Shown here in pieces: positions 11,109 through 19,234 of a stretch of 22,049 bases of DNA; position 1 is the first letter of the stretch; every line of letters starts with the position of its first letter. The DNA comes from Hypholoma sublateritium FD-334 SS-4 (lineage: Eukaryota; Basidiomycota; Agaricomycetes; Agaricales; Strophariaceae): positions 42,998 to 65,046 of the forward strand of contig KN817646.1 of NCBI GenBank assembly GCA_000827495.1, given 5' to 3'. The notes below the pieces were generated by a model, which worked only from the letters and a program-made list of their open reading frames with translations, made no database searches and was not told the DNA's origin. The translations under genes were made by a program, and so were the position numbers.

Positions 11109-11774
11109 TCATGCGCGCTGATCAAGACGAACCAGCGGGGGACACGCTACTACACTTGTGCTACATAAAGGTAAGTGCGAGGCAGAATAGAAAATATGCG
11201 ACTTACCTGGATCGAATTCGCAGACGCGCTCCGCAGCTGTCCCTGGACGCAGGAAGGCATGATGTATCCGCAATAACGCGCGCCTACACTCTAACACGGG
11301 TAACTGCGCTTCAGGAATGTCCCGCGGACCGTATCGTGGATGTCCGCTAAGACGGTCATGCCAGTGCAAGGCGTCATGACAGTTGATCGCGCGGGTTTTC
11401 TAATGGTACGCCGCTGTTTTTGTGTTATGAGAAGGTACATTTAGTGTATGAGGAACGAGCGATGTACTTACCCCATTCAAAATCGAAGGGTTGGTGCAGT
11501 TGCGCACCCCCATCCATACGCCGCTGCACGGAAACAATGGACATTGTGCAACTTTCCAGTTTATGGTTACACGGAGCCTGTGCCGCAGAGAAGTGAGTGC
11601 CACGAGAGAGAATCGAGCATGCGAATTACCTTGTCGGTTTTCGTCGTTGGTGGATCCGATCCGCGTAAGATGTACGCGGATCGCGATCGAGCTGGCAGCG
11701 CGAGCTAAGAGAGCGTGGAGATGGTTTCTGCTCAACACCGATCGGTGGTCGCGCCGATGCTCTACGACGGCCAT
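11109..11774 (-). pseudogene. Broken multi-intron gene on the minus strand, product unknown
   Basis: Three intron candidates lie on the minus strand: 11578-11629 (52 nt, branch CACTCAC), 11414-11471 (58 nt, donor GTAAGT) and 11161-11206 (46 nt, donor GTAAGT, CACTTAC). Removing the first joins ...SDPPTTKTDK to APCNHKLESCTMSIV... in one frame through 11472-11577. Removing the second keeps the frame into a 207-nt exon ending in AERVCEFDP, but it contains one TAG shortly after the junction. Beyond the third intron a stop follows quickly. The upstream exon has in-frame stops unless a further intron is assumed. The 3' intron is related to the conserved intron-like segments at 7404-7457 and 8966-9019, linking this gene to the dispersed repeat. 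I recognise no domain. Confidence 0.45.
11165..11240 (+). repeat. Fragment of the dispersed repeat, third copy
   Basis: GGTAAGTGCGAGGC, then an AT-rich core, GCGACTTACCTGG and finally CAGCTGTCC correspond in order to the end of copy 1 (GATGAGTGCGAGGC, AATATCGGCTTACCTGG, CAGCTGTCC). The orientation is the same. The match is short and diverged. Confidence 0.45.
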
Positions 11775-11829
11775 GTGTTAGAAAAGCCAGCAGGATGGAA
11801 AGAATTCATACCCCGCGGTACTAAGAGGG

Positions 11830-12080
11830 TGACAAAGGCCAACTGTGCAGAGGGAAGATGATAGCTGGAGGTGGAAGGAGTGAGGTTGGTGTGGTACAAG
11901 CGAGGGAGGCGAATGCGGTTGTGACGGGAGCAGAAGGAGATCAAAAGAGGGAGCTGGACACGCTCTCATTTCCGGAGGGAGGTGGCGCGAGGGAGGGGTG
12001 GCTGCAGGATGGAACAAGGTGGATGTTGGAGTGGGAAAAGAAGGTCGCGGGTAAACGAGGGACGTGAGCGAGGGAGGATA
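11830..12080 (-). promoter_or_regulatory. CT-rich tract (GA-rich on plus strand), possible promoter region of the minus-strand broken gene
   Basis: About 250 bases are strongly purine-biased on the plus strand (repeated GGGAGG, GGAGTG, GGAAGG). Read on the minus strand this is a CT-rich region just upstream of the broken gene at 11109-11774, as expected for a fungal start region. No TATA box is obvious. It may also be simple low-complexity DNA. Confidence 0.35.
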
Positions 12081-12136
12081 ACTCGACTCCCAATACCACC
12101 AAACCGCGGCTGGTACTTACTAGGGTTAAAACGGGT

Positions 12137-12153
12137 AGGCGCCGTCGGCGCCT
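12137..12153. repeat. Small perfect hairpin
   Basis: AGGCGCC and GGCGCCT flank a GTC loop. The surrounding 12,085-12,850 has no supportable gene. A 37-nt intron-like segment (12373-12409, branch CTAAC) and a 177-codon minus-strand frame occur there but give no recognisable protein. Confidence 0.6.
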
Positions 12154-12920
12154 GACACCTCGATAAGCTTTCTGCCGTGATGTTCGGTTGGGCGTGGATC
12201 CGCTCATTCAGCGCATTCAGGTGCTCCTTTACGGCCGCAGTCCGAGAGCGGATGTCCGATGTTCTGTTTATTTTCAGGAGCTTCAGTTCAGTTTCATGGC
12301 GGGGTGCAGTGGGCAGGGGTGACGCGAATGACCTTTGATTTTGAGGCGTGTGCAGCAGCGGCTGATGCAGCAGGTAAATGTCCAGGCACGCTTAAGAATC
12401 TAACGGGCAGTACGCCTTCGAGATTGGTACTGTCTGCTCGCGTTTGTGCGGATGTCCGAACAGAGCGGCGGGAGAAAATCTCACGCACAGCAAGTCTATA
12501 ATTAGCACCGTTCGCATATCCTTTCCCGGATATCCGATTAATAATAAAAAAAAAAGGCGCTGGTCGGTGCTCGCTTGCTAGCCGCAGACGCGCAGCTCGG
12601 GTAAATCTACATATTGCAAATAATATAAAGACTGCATCAATCTTGAAGTCATAGTATGCGCAAGCGCACGCAGTCAATGAAACTAGAGCAGCGCGATAAA
12701 GTCGGTTTCCGCGGAGTCCACCAGTCTGGATGCACGATGGCATCCAAAAGTCGCCCCTCACCTTCCCATGGGTTAATCCAAAAAAGGTTGCGGTAAGGAT
12801 TTTGGGCGAGCGAAGCATGCTGTACATGTCGCAGAGGCTTTTCTGCGGACAATGATGTCATGTCTGCGCAAAGCAATTAAAGCTCGCTCCTTTGTGGGCG
12901 GTGCACCTGTTGCCTTCTCG

Positions 12921-14160
12921 ATGTCCAGTAATCCATACCACACCCGCTCGAAAAATACCTCTCATAGAACGCCTGCGGCTACTTCCCAGGCTTCGTCTTC
13001 TACTGCTCCTATTTACGGCCCATCCGTTGATGATGGCGCACCGCATCGCAAAAGGGCACCGAGGCCCATGCCCGAGTTCAACATACAGGATCATGTCCGC
13101 CTCGTTAGTGAATTGACTTGATTATTATTATTATTATAATTTTATATATTAGGGCTTATGCGAGCGCTGCTCCGATGACCCACAAAACTGTTTTTTTTTA
13201 CGTGCCGAGCCCGAAAACCAAGCGCCCAAGTACACAAGCTGCGTCAAGTGTAGGCGCGATAAACAAGCGTGCCGACCAGCACCCACCGCGTCGTCGACCA
13301 GCAAGGAGAAGGGCAAGGAATTTGGGGGGAGTGCCGCTGAAGACCGCGAGAAGACCAGGCACGACGATTTTCCAAAAGAGCCAACTAAACCAGAGCCACT
13401 TTTCTTGCCAGGAACGCCTTCGTCTGATGGTACTGCCCACCTCCCTCGCAGCAACCCCGCGACTCCACGATATGGCCGCAGTCCGTCTGCAGTCCCTTTT
13501 TATGGTGGATATGCACCACCTACGCACTTCAACCCCACCAAGTCGCATTTCAGCGCCGCCACTTCGCACTTCAACCCCACCTCTTCGCATTATCAGTCAC
13601 CCCCTTTGGAGTTCCCGCCAAGCCCCTCACCACCCGCTCCACCTCCAGCGCCAAACACGTTCTCGTACGCTCCGCCGCCAGCACTACACATTTCACGCGC
13701 TCCATCAGAGGCGCGGGTCCCTTTGTCGCGCCGCCCGCCGGTAGTTCCTGCGATTCCGTACCCATCTTCCTCCACCTACCATCCTACAGCACCCCAGCGC
13801 ACACCACAAAGAAAAAACGAAGACTGGGAAGAAAAGATGAGTAAATTCACTGCCCTCGCAAATACCCTGTCCCAGGCCACTCAGAGACGCGAAGCTGCCC
13901 GCGCTGCCTGGACGAGAGCAGAGGCAGAGTATTCAACCATTTCCCAGCGCACTCTGGATTCGATGTTGCAGGAGGCCGCTGCGCTCGCCATTCCTTCCGA
14001 TCTCGGGTTATCACTGTCCAACTCGGCGATCGCGCACTACAGAGGCGCTGTTAGGGAAATGTACCAGTTTACTGGGCAGCCGACCGAAGCCATCGCCTCT
14101 CGCATGACGGCATTGCAAGATTATATTGTTACTATCTCGGAGAACCTCCAGAATTATTAG
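12921..14160 (+). CDS. Cysteine-cluster protein with proline-rich linker and helical C-terminus, function unknown
   Basis: Two exons, 12921-13103 and 13153-14160, joined across a 49-nt intron (donor GTTAGT, branch-like TTGACT, an ATT microsatellite, acceptor TATTAG) in phase 0, giving 396 residues. The ATG at 12852 is in frame upstream and would add 23 residues. Right after the junction come two C-x2-C-x6-C motifs: Cys 64, 67 and 74 (CERCSDDPQNC) and Cys 91, 94 and 101 (CVKCRRDKQAC), 16 residues apart. Each half resembles half of a fungal Zn2Cys6 cluster, but the loop is longer than usual, so zinc or DNA binding is inference. Residues about 147-280 are rich in Pro and Ser, with repeated SHFNPT-like units. 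Residues about 283-396 look alpha-helical with heptad-like Ala and Leu. It could be a regulator or a domesticated element-encoded protein. I do not recognise a named family. A T-rich stretch follows the stop. Confidence 0.75.
13104..13152 (+). other. Intron of the cysteine-cluster gene, containing an ATT microsatellite
   Basis: GTTAGT...TATTAG, 49 nt, phase 0, with about six ATT/TTA repeats in the middle. Without its removal exon 1 stops at 13119-13121. With its removal the frame runs from DHVRL directly into GLCERC. This is the main evidence for the gene model. Confidence 0.7.
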
Positions 14161-14479
14161 TAGATTTTTTTTCTTTTTTGTTTTCGCCGCCAGCGCTCGA
14201 GAGTCAGTGGAAAACATTTGACCGAAAAATGAATTGTATTATAATGTAGTTAGTTTTTCTTTTTCCATGTATGTAAAATAGTCACCCAAATTGTGGTATG
14301 TATAATTTATTAGTGCCTTGAGCCAATGCTTAGATAGGCGCAAACTTGCGCGGATTTACGAAGGCTGCATGGTATGCCTCCGAATCATCCTTTCCAGCTA
14401 GTCTCCGCCTCGCTCACCAACATATCATTTGCAGGTAAAAGCTGTGGCAGCCCTAATGCGTCCTGCAATTGGTTGACAT

Positions 14480-14899
14480 TCAACTTGCAGGATCCTCGAG
14501 CCCCGCATCGAACGTCATCGGCTGTAATGTCAATAAACGGGGAGGAGCAGGTGGGCGATCGTAAGGCGGATGCCCGAAACACGGCGAGTAGATGAGACAG
14601 AGCATGGGCGGCGCAGGATCGACGACATCGCCTTTGGTCCAGTGCGGCGATGGGGTGTGTTGGAGGGGGGCCGATGTGTACGTGTCGATGACGTGCGCGA
14701 CTTGGAGGGTGTATCGCAGTGCTAGGGCGCGCACAGCGCGGTCAGTAATGCTGCGTGGACACATTAGCAGGAATTTAAAATGTCCCTGTGGTGGCAGGCG
14801 CACCTTGTAGTTCGTAGATAGCGAGTACGGCGGTGGTCCGTTGAAGTGTAGGTGGGAGATGTATCTGCACAGCCACCACCCGCCCTCTATTGCAGGCAA
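14480..14899 (-). CDS. Possible minus-strand coding fragment, unknown
   Basis: This is a 139-codon open frame with protein-like composition, including TDRAVRALALRYTLQVAHVI and later a Pro-rich stretch (DPAPPMLCLIYSPCFGHPPY). A well-formed intron candidate inside it (14755-14807, 53 nt, branch GCTAATG) would break the frame if removed, which argues either that it is not spliced or that the gene is decayed. It lies tail to tail with the cysteine-cluster gene. No family is recognised, and chance openness in GC-rich DNA is a real alternative. Confidence 0.3.
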   Translation of the reverse strand: MPAIEGGWWLCRYISHLHFNGPPPYSLSTNYKVRLPPQGHFKFLLMCPRSITDRAVRALALRYTLQVAHVIDTYTSAPLQHTPSPHWTKGDVVDPAPPMLCLIYSPCFGHPPYDRPPAPPRLLTLQPMTFDAGLEDPAS

Positions 14900-14966
14900 A
14901 GAAAAAGTAGAGCATGCAAGGGACGACCAGACGAGTGTAAGGATGGTTCATCCCTACAGCATATAT

Positions 14967-15037
14967 AGTGCTGGCTTTAGAGATGGATGGCCATCTCTAA
15001 AGACGCCTTTTGGCTGGGTTGGTTGAGCGCCAGCACT
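14967..15037. repeat. Nested inverted repeat (foldback element)
   Basis: The inner arms TTTAGAGATGG (14976-14986) and CCATCTCTAAA (14991-15001) are perfect with a 4-base loop. The outer arms AGTGCTGGC (14967-14975) and GCCAGCACT (15029-15037) are also perfect. The left arm is therefore a continuous 20 bases, while the right arm is split by 27 bases. This looks like a small foldback or MITE-like element with an insertion in one arm. Confidence 0.75.
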
Positions 15038-15110
15038 CTCTCCCTTCTTCCAACGAGCTGGATGGCAACAGGCTCGGATCAATTTGGCCGAGATGCATGT
15101 ACAAACAGAG

Positions 15111-15149
15111 TACAAATATTGCTCTTGAGGGTTTCGAGAAATATTTGTA
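15111..15149. repeat. Inverted repeat with adjacent GGGTTTC motifs
   Basis: TACAAATATT at 15111-15120 pairs with AATATTTGTA at 15140-15149. GGGTTTC occurs three times between about 15129 and 15184, with GAAACCC and GAAACC in between, so alternative stems can form. Confidence 0.7.
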
Positions 15150-15222
15150 GAAACCCTGGGTTTCAACGAGAAACCGGGTTTCAAAATAGGATAATCCCAA
15201 AGCACGCGGCACAGAAAGTTAG

Positions 15223-15246
15223 GCAAAGTTAACGAAGTAACTTTGC
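15223..15246. repeat. Short perfect hairpin
   Basis: GCAAAGTTA and TAACTTTGC pair around ACGAAG, followed by a further GTAAGTTACTTT. This is the third inverted repeat within 300 bp. The interval 15247-15599 upstream of the FHA gene shows no other feature. Confidence 0.7.
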
Positions 15247-15599
15247 GTAAGTTACTTTATACGCAGTCCTTTTCCACCTGTGAGCAGCCGGCAGTCATTG
15301 AACATTGACCGCCGCATTAATAACTTGATCTAAAAATGAAATAAAACTTCTCCAATTGAACCCCTCTCTTTCCCTGGCGCACGGGTCAGTATGACTCGAA
15401 TACTTATGACTCGTCTCTCGATTTTTAGCAGGGTCGTGGTTGGCGCACGGTGTTTATTTATAGCTCAGTGATGCTGCGCGTCTTTTTTCGAATTCACATA
15501 AATTGTGGGTGGTGAGGCCATGGTTGGAAAGCATCTTCGACGCCATATTTCTCTTTTTATTTACTCACTAACTTGAAGAATATCATCACTCGTTATGTT

Positions 15600-16318
15600 A
15601 TGCAACTCAAGACTCCTGCACCTGGGAGTCCGGCGCACGGTGACACAGTCGGCCCGATGTTGTGTCTCTATCCCCTCAATGGGGAATGGGAGTCAAAGCA
15701 CTTACCGCTGACGGCGAATCCAGTCGTAATCGGGCGCCAAACATCGGTCAAGACAGAGCCCAGAAAGAACAACGGCTTCTTTGACGCGAGGGTGCTCAGC
15801 CGCTGGCACGCTGAGGTGTGGGCGGCATGCTACAAGGTACGCGGTCATATTTTATGATATTAACTTTCTTGATGAGGTACTGAAGTCTTTTTTGATTTAG
15901 ATTTTGTTAAAAGATACGAAGAGCAGTAATGTGACGTACGTCAATCGCAAGCGACTGAGCGCTGAAGGGTGCGAAAGTGAGCCGTATGAGCTGAAGAACA
16001 GTGATATCCTGGTGAGTCGCGGTCTTTGTTTATTTTGCGACTTTTGCATTATTTTGTTACATGAGTATAATCTGTTTTTACTCATACATGCCTACCTAGG
16101 AACTCGGAATAGACATCGTAGGCGAGGATGACAAGACAATAATCCATCACAAGATGTCCGCACGCGCCGAGTGTATTAATGCAAGGGCGAATGATGTAGA
16201 AGCTGCGCATTCCGAAGAGCATCATATCTTGCTCTTGCGCAACATTATGGGGAGGGTTGAGAGCAGGCAGTGGGCCCACCGGGGCGTTCAGGTCGGAAGG
16301 GACGATGCTAGAGGATGA
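15600..16318 (+). CDS. Short FHA-domain protein, Far10/Vps64/SLMAP type, probably truncated
   Basis: Three exons, 15600-15836, 15901-16011 and 16100-16318, encode 188 residues. Introns are 64 nt (GTACGC...TTTAG) and 88 nt (GTGAGT...CCTAG), both phase 0. Residues about 20-135 form a forkhead-associated domain: LCLYPLNGEW start, GRQ at 45-47, LSRWH at 66-70, SSNVT at 87-91 and GIDIVGEDDKTIIHHK near the end. Fungal members of this family bind phosphothreonine and act in Far/STRIPAK-type complexes or vacuolar targeting; that is family knowledge. Arg46, Ser67 and Asn89 are kept, but the usual SSNG Gly is Val90 and the usual SRQH reads SRWH. Relatives normally run several hundred residues with C-terminal coiled coil and membrane anchor; here the frame stops about 55 residues after the domain. 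It looks like a diverged, truncated paralogue or a duplicated fragment; expression is unknown. Start chosen as the first ATG before the domain. Confidence 0.75.
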
Positions 16319-17430
16319 TGAATACCAAACTTGTTGTCCATCTGTGAAGAATTCTTTTTGAATAGACTTGGAATCGTCTATGAAGGTAATTATTTCGTGC
16401 GGTTTTAAATCGAGCTTCGACTGTAACAACAACGATCACACAAGCGCTTCGCTCTCTCTAAATTAGTCTACATTCCACTGACATCATGCGCGACTCCAAA
16501 GACTGATGCGCAATCACACTCCAAAAATATGTAGACTGATTATCATGCACCCACTGATGCGCTGCAGAGACTTTAAAATTGGTTTCATATACACGGTGGG
16601 CTCTGCGCACTGCCGACTCACCGCGCTGCATGGGTATCATAACTCACCGTAAAGAAGTCCGAAGAAGGTAGTCCCGAGCATGAGCTGGATGGTACGGAGA
16701 GGGGGATCAGGGTAGAGTGGATTCTTATAGATTCTTATATATTGAGGTACAAGAGCACGGTGAGCAATCAACCGTACACGTGGTGTTCAACGGACAAGGG
16801 ATGATCAATGACTGATAATCGATAATCGATGACTGGCGAGATTAAGTGGTGAGGCGCCCGGCTGGAGCGGCTGCCATGAGAATGGACGCCCATTCTCCAG
16901 AGAGCGCACAGTGCGCAAACATATTGATTCGCACCGTAGTATTATCTGTTGAAGGCTGTCCCATGACTGAAGCATAACGCGTGTGAGCCTGGGCACCAAA
17001 TGGAGGAAAGATGAATCAGATCTCCGGGAGCCTTATTGAAAGAGAAGGAACAAAAGAGAAAGAAAAAGGCACGCCCGTTCACTAGCAGCGGTGAAAAATC
17101 AGGGGGAGGCGAGTGTAATTATAAGCTAGCAACAGTGACCAGCCATATCTATGATCCCAACATTTGGAACAAATGTGGCGCGTAACGTTTCGCACCGCGT
17201 ATACGCACTGCGCCGCAATTTGGGTATGGTTCACGAATGACTGGTCCGATGCGTCTCATGAGACGCTAGCCGGTCAAAAGCCAAGCGGCATAAAAGAGCC
17301 AAAGGAGGAGCGGCGATAAGAAAGTGGGGGATAGCCTACCTTCTCCCCTCCACTTCTCTACTCTGCACCCGCGTCCATCGGCACATGCCCCAAGCACCGC
17401 AGTATATAGGTAAGCTGCTCTCAAAGTCTG
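16319..17430. other. Intergenic, no supportable gene
   Basis: Small features only: a direct 10-base duplication GATTCTTATA at about 16720-16739, GATAATC repeats near 16815, a hairpin GAGAATGG/CCATTCTC at 16878-16897, and a palindrome at 17251-17266. A 116-codon minus-strand frame (16082-16432) overlaps the FHA gene antisense and is discussed among the rejected items. Confidence 0.5.
17251..17266. repeat. Perfect 16-bp palindrome
   Basis: GCGTCTCATGAGACGC equals its own reverse complement. Flanking TGACTGG and CCGGTCA are nearly inverted as well (one mismatch). This could be a dimeric protein-binding site or chance; no intact gene starts nearby. Confidence 0.65.
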
Positions 17431-18105
17431 CTAGCGCACTATTGTGACTTGATTTCTGACATCCGTTGTATCTATTCCGCCTCGTATACCGGGTGCAGGC
17501 TCCAGGTACCCGACACATGCCATATGCGCATTGAACGGAGATACGTGGCAGCAGGTCGCCAGCTCCAGTGCAAGATATTCTATATTCTGGAAAACAAGCG
17601 GATTGAGTGGTTGCGCTGGCAACGGATCGGAACAGACATACCTGGGCGCGCTCCATTAACGTAACTGGCAACGTACACATATACCAGTACACTCAGGAGA
17701 CAGATGACCAAGAATCAGCACAGGTTGAGTAGATGACAGGCTCCTTGGGCTCACCGGTGAGTGTTAGCAACTATATTTCATGTGTATGTCACTTACCTCG
17801 CGGCCAGAGAGCGTCGAGAACCACACCTACGTCATCTACGTTCGCGTTACTCTTGTTCTGGGAGCTTCGCAAGCCAGCGCCCTCGTGTATAGATCACTGG
17901 GTCGAAATCGAACACGGTGCCACGCCTGATGTGCTGTTGGCTGATGCGTGAAAATGCAACTAAGTACACTGACCACTTTATGTGATTTATTACTTACCTT
18001 AATATCAGAACTCATGAGGAACGGCGTCTGGCAGTCGTCGTCAGATTCAACACGCCCGAGAAGCGACACAGGGCGTACCTGTGCTCTCTGGGCTGCTGCG
18101 TTCAT
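17431..18105 (-). pseudogene. Broken multi-intron gene on the minus strand, product unknown
   Basis: Four intron candidates lie on the minus strand, all 51-57 nt with good ends: 18028-18078 (branch CTGAC), 17941-17997 (donor GTAAGT), 17744-17796 (donor GTAAGT, branch GCTAAC) and 17587-17641 (donor GTATGT). Exon-like frames between them read as protein: TPFLMSSDIK (17998-18027), RRGTVFDFDPVIYTRGRWLA (within 17797-17940), then DVGVVLDALWPRG one frame away in the same exon, and NIEYLALELATCC onward (from 17586 to a stop near 17431). The exon at 17797-17940 needs a one-base frameshift to stay open, so the gene seems disabled, or the assembly has an error. It lies just downstream of the BTG-like gene on the same strand. 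No family recognised. Confidence 0.45.
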
Positions 18106-18206
18106 TCATCCAAAGCTCTATTCCAGGGATCGCGGCACCAGACACGTGGATGACTCCATCGGCGCCGAGCTGGACACCGTGTGGGTGAGTCATGCTTTTC
18201 ATCCAT

Positions 18207-19234
18207 TTATGAGGGGGGAGCCTTCGAAGCGGGCGCAGCGCCGAGCATGACACCGCCGGTGAGGACGGTGCTGACGCCGCCCTGGTACAGGTACTTCGTA
18301 ACCTCCTTCTTGCTCGCGTCGACGACAACCAGGGCGCTGTCGGGCTCCTCGACGAAGGTGGGCTTGGGTGCGTGGACGTGGGTGGCGCGGGATCCGGGGA
18401 AGGTGTGGGGCCGACGGGGAGCGACGAATTCACGGGCGGTGGGCGGGGCGGAGGGCTTGGAGTCGACAGTATCACACTCTGCGACGGAGCTCGCGGACGA
18501 GAGGCTCTCCGCGCCCGCGGAGAATATCGACGAGCGCGAGCTCGGCCGCGAGCTCGTCGCGGGCGATGGCGTGCGCGGCGCCCGTGCAGACAAAGGCGAC
18601 GAGAAGGCACCGAACACCGGGCGCGGCGCAGCGGGCGCAGGCGGGAAGGTGAACGCCGCACGCGTGGGCGACGGCGAGAGGATTCCCGCGTGCGAGCGCG
18701 AGAGTCGCGTGAAGAGCTCGTCTGCGTCTGCGTCGTGCGTTGCGTCGAGCAGCTGCTGTGCAAGGGTACGCGTCTGCGCGCGGAAGCCACGGTGGCCTGG
18801 AGGCGTCGTCCAAGTTTGCTGATGGGCACCTGTTCCTCAACAGAGGCTGGGCGCACAGCAGGGGCCAACTTCGTGATGGGCGCGGGCGCAGGTGCCGGTG
18901 TGCGATCCGCCCAGACGAGGACCGTGTGCGGGTGTAACCCGGCGTACTCCGCGCGGACAGCGGAGGGCGTGATGACAAGCGCGAACTCGCGGGGCGCGAG
19001 GAGCGCCATCCAATCGGCCCAGGAGACGCCGGCGCCGATCGCCGCTGCGTACACGGGGCGCGGCGGGAGGCGGTTCGGCGTGAATGGGAGGACGAGTGGG
19101 GCGCTTGAGCAGGCGGCGTGGAGGGTGCTGCGAAGGACGACTTGCAGGGCGGCGACGTGTACAGGGGCGACTGCGAGGATCAGTGGGCGCGTGAGGAAGC
19201 GCGCGGCGTATTCGATGGATGCGGTGTAGGCCAT
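18207..19234 (-). CDS. BTG/Tob-like anti-proliferative domain protein
   Basis: Two exons on the minus strand: 18830-19234 (135 codons from the ATG) and 18207-18773 (188 residues plus TAA). The proposed 56-nt intron at 18774-18829 begins GTGCCC and ends GCGCAG; removal is phase 0 and joins ASVEEQ to TRTLAQQLLDATHDA. The donor is weak, so a frameshift is an alternative. Residues 7-35 (IEYAARFLTRPL onward) and 56-96 (LPPRPVYAAAIGAGVSWADW, then PREFALVITPSAV) resemble the two halves of the BTG domain in fungal proteins. In animals this domain binds the CAF1 deadenylase and restrains proliferation; in fungi the role is little known. The middle is Ser/Pro/Ala-rich and probably disordered. A conserved-looking tail (KKEVTKYLYQGGVSTVLTGG) follows. 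Codon use is very GC-rich compared with flanking DNA, as in a constrained gene. Confidence 0.7.

Noticed and set aside
12294..12827. 177-codon minus-strand frame
   Set aside because: It has mixed low-complexity composition and no family resemblance, and it is not supported by splice signals or a neighbouring exon.
16082..16432. 116-codon minus-strand frame with protein-like composition (KLDLKPHEIITFIDDSKSIQ...)
   Set aside because: It lies antisense to exon 3 of the FHA gene, whose domain is recognisable. No motif or family is seen on the minus strand. An acceptor-like TGTTACAG precedes it, so it could be reconsidered if a protein search hits.
18372..19229. 285-codon plus-strand frame opposite the BTG-like gene
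   Set aside because: It is rich in Arg, Gly and Ala, as expected for the complement of a GC-rich coding region. The minus strand has the coherent domain and tail.
18047..19234. Single 395-codon minus-strand frame
   Set aside because: Its first 135 codons are real, but the rest is Arg/Ser/Pro-rich low-complexity sequence. The 56-nt intron into another frame gives a more plausible protein.
18207..19234. Clp1 (clampless1)-like identity for the minus-strand gene
   Set aside because: It was considered because the tail resembles conserved basidiomycete proteins, but the N-terminal pattern fits a BTG domain better.
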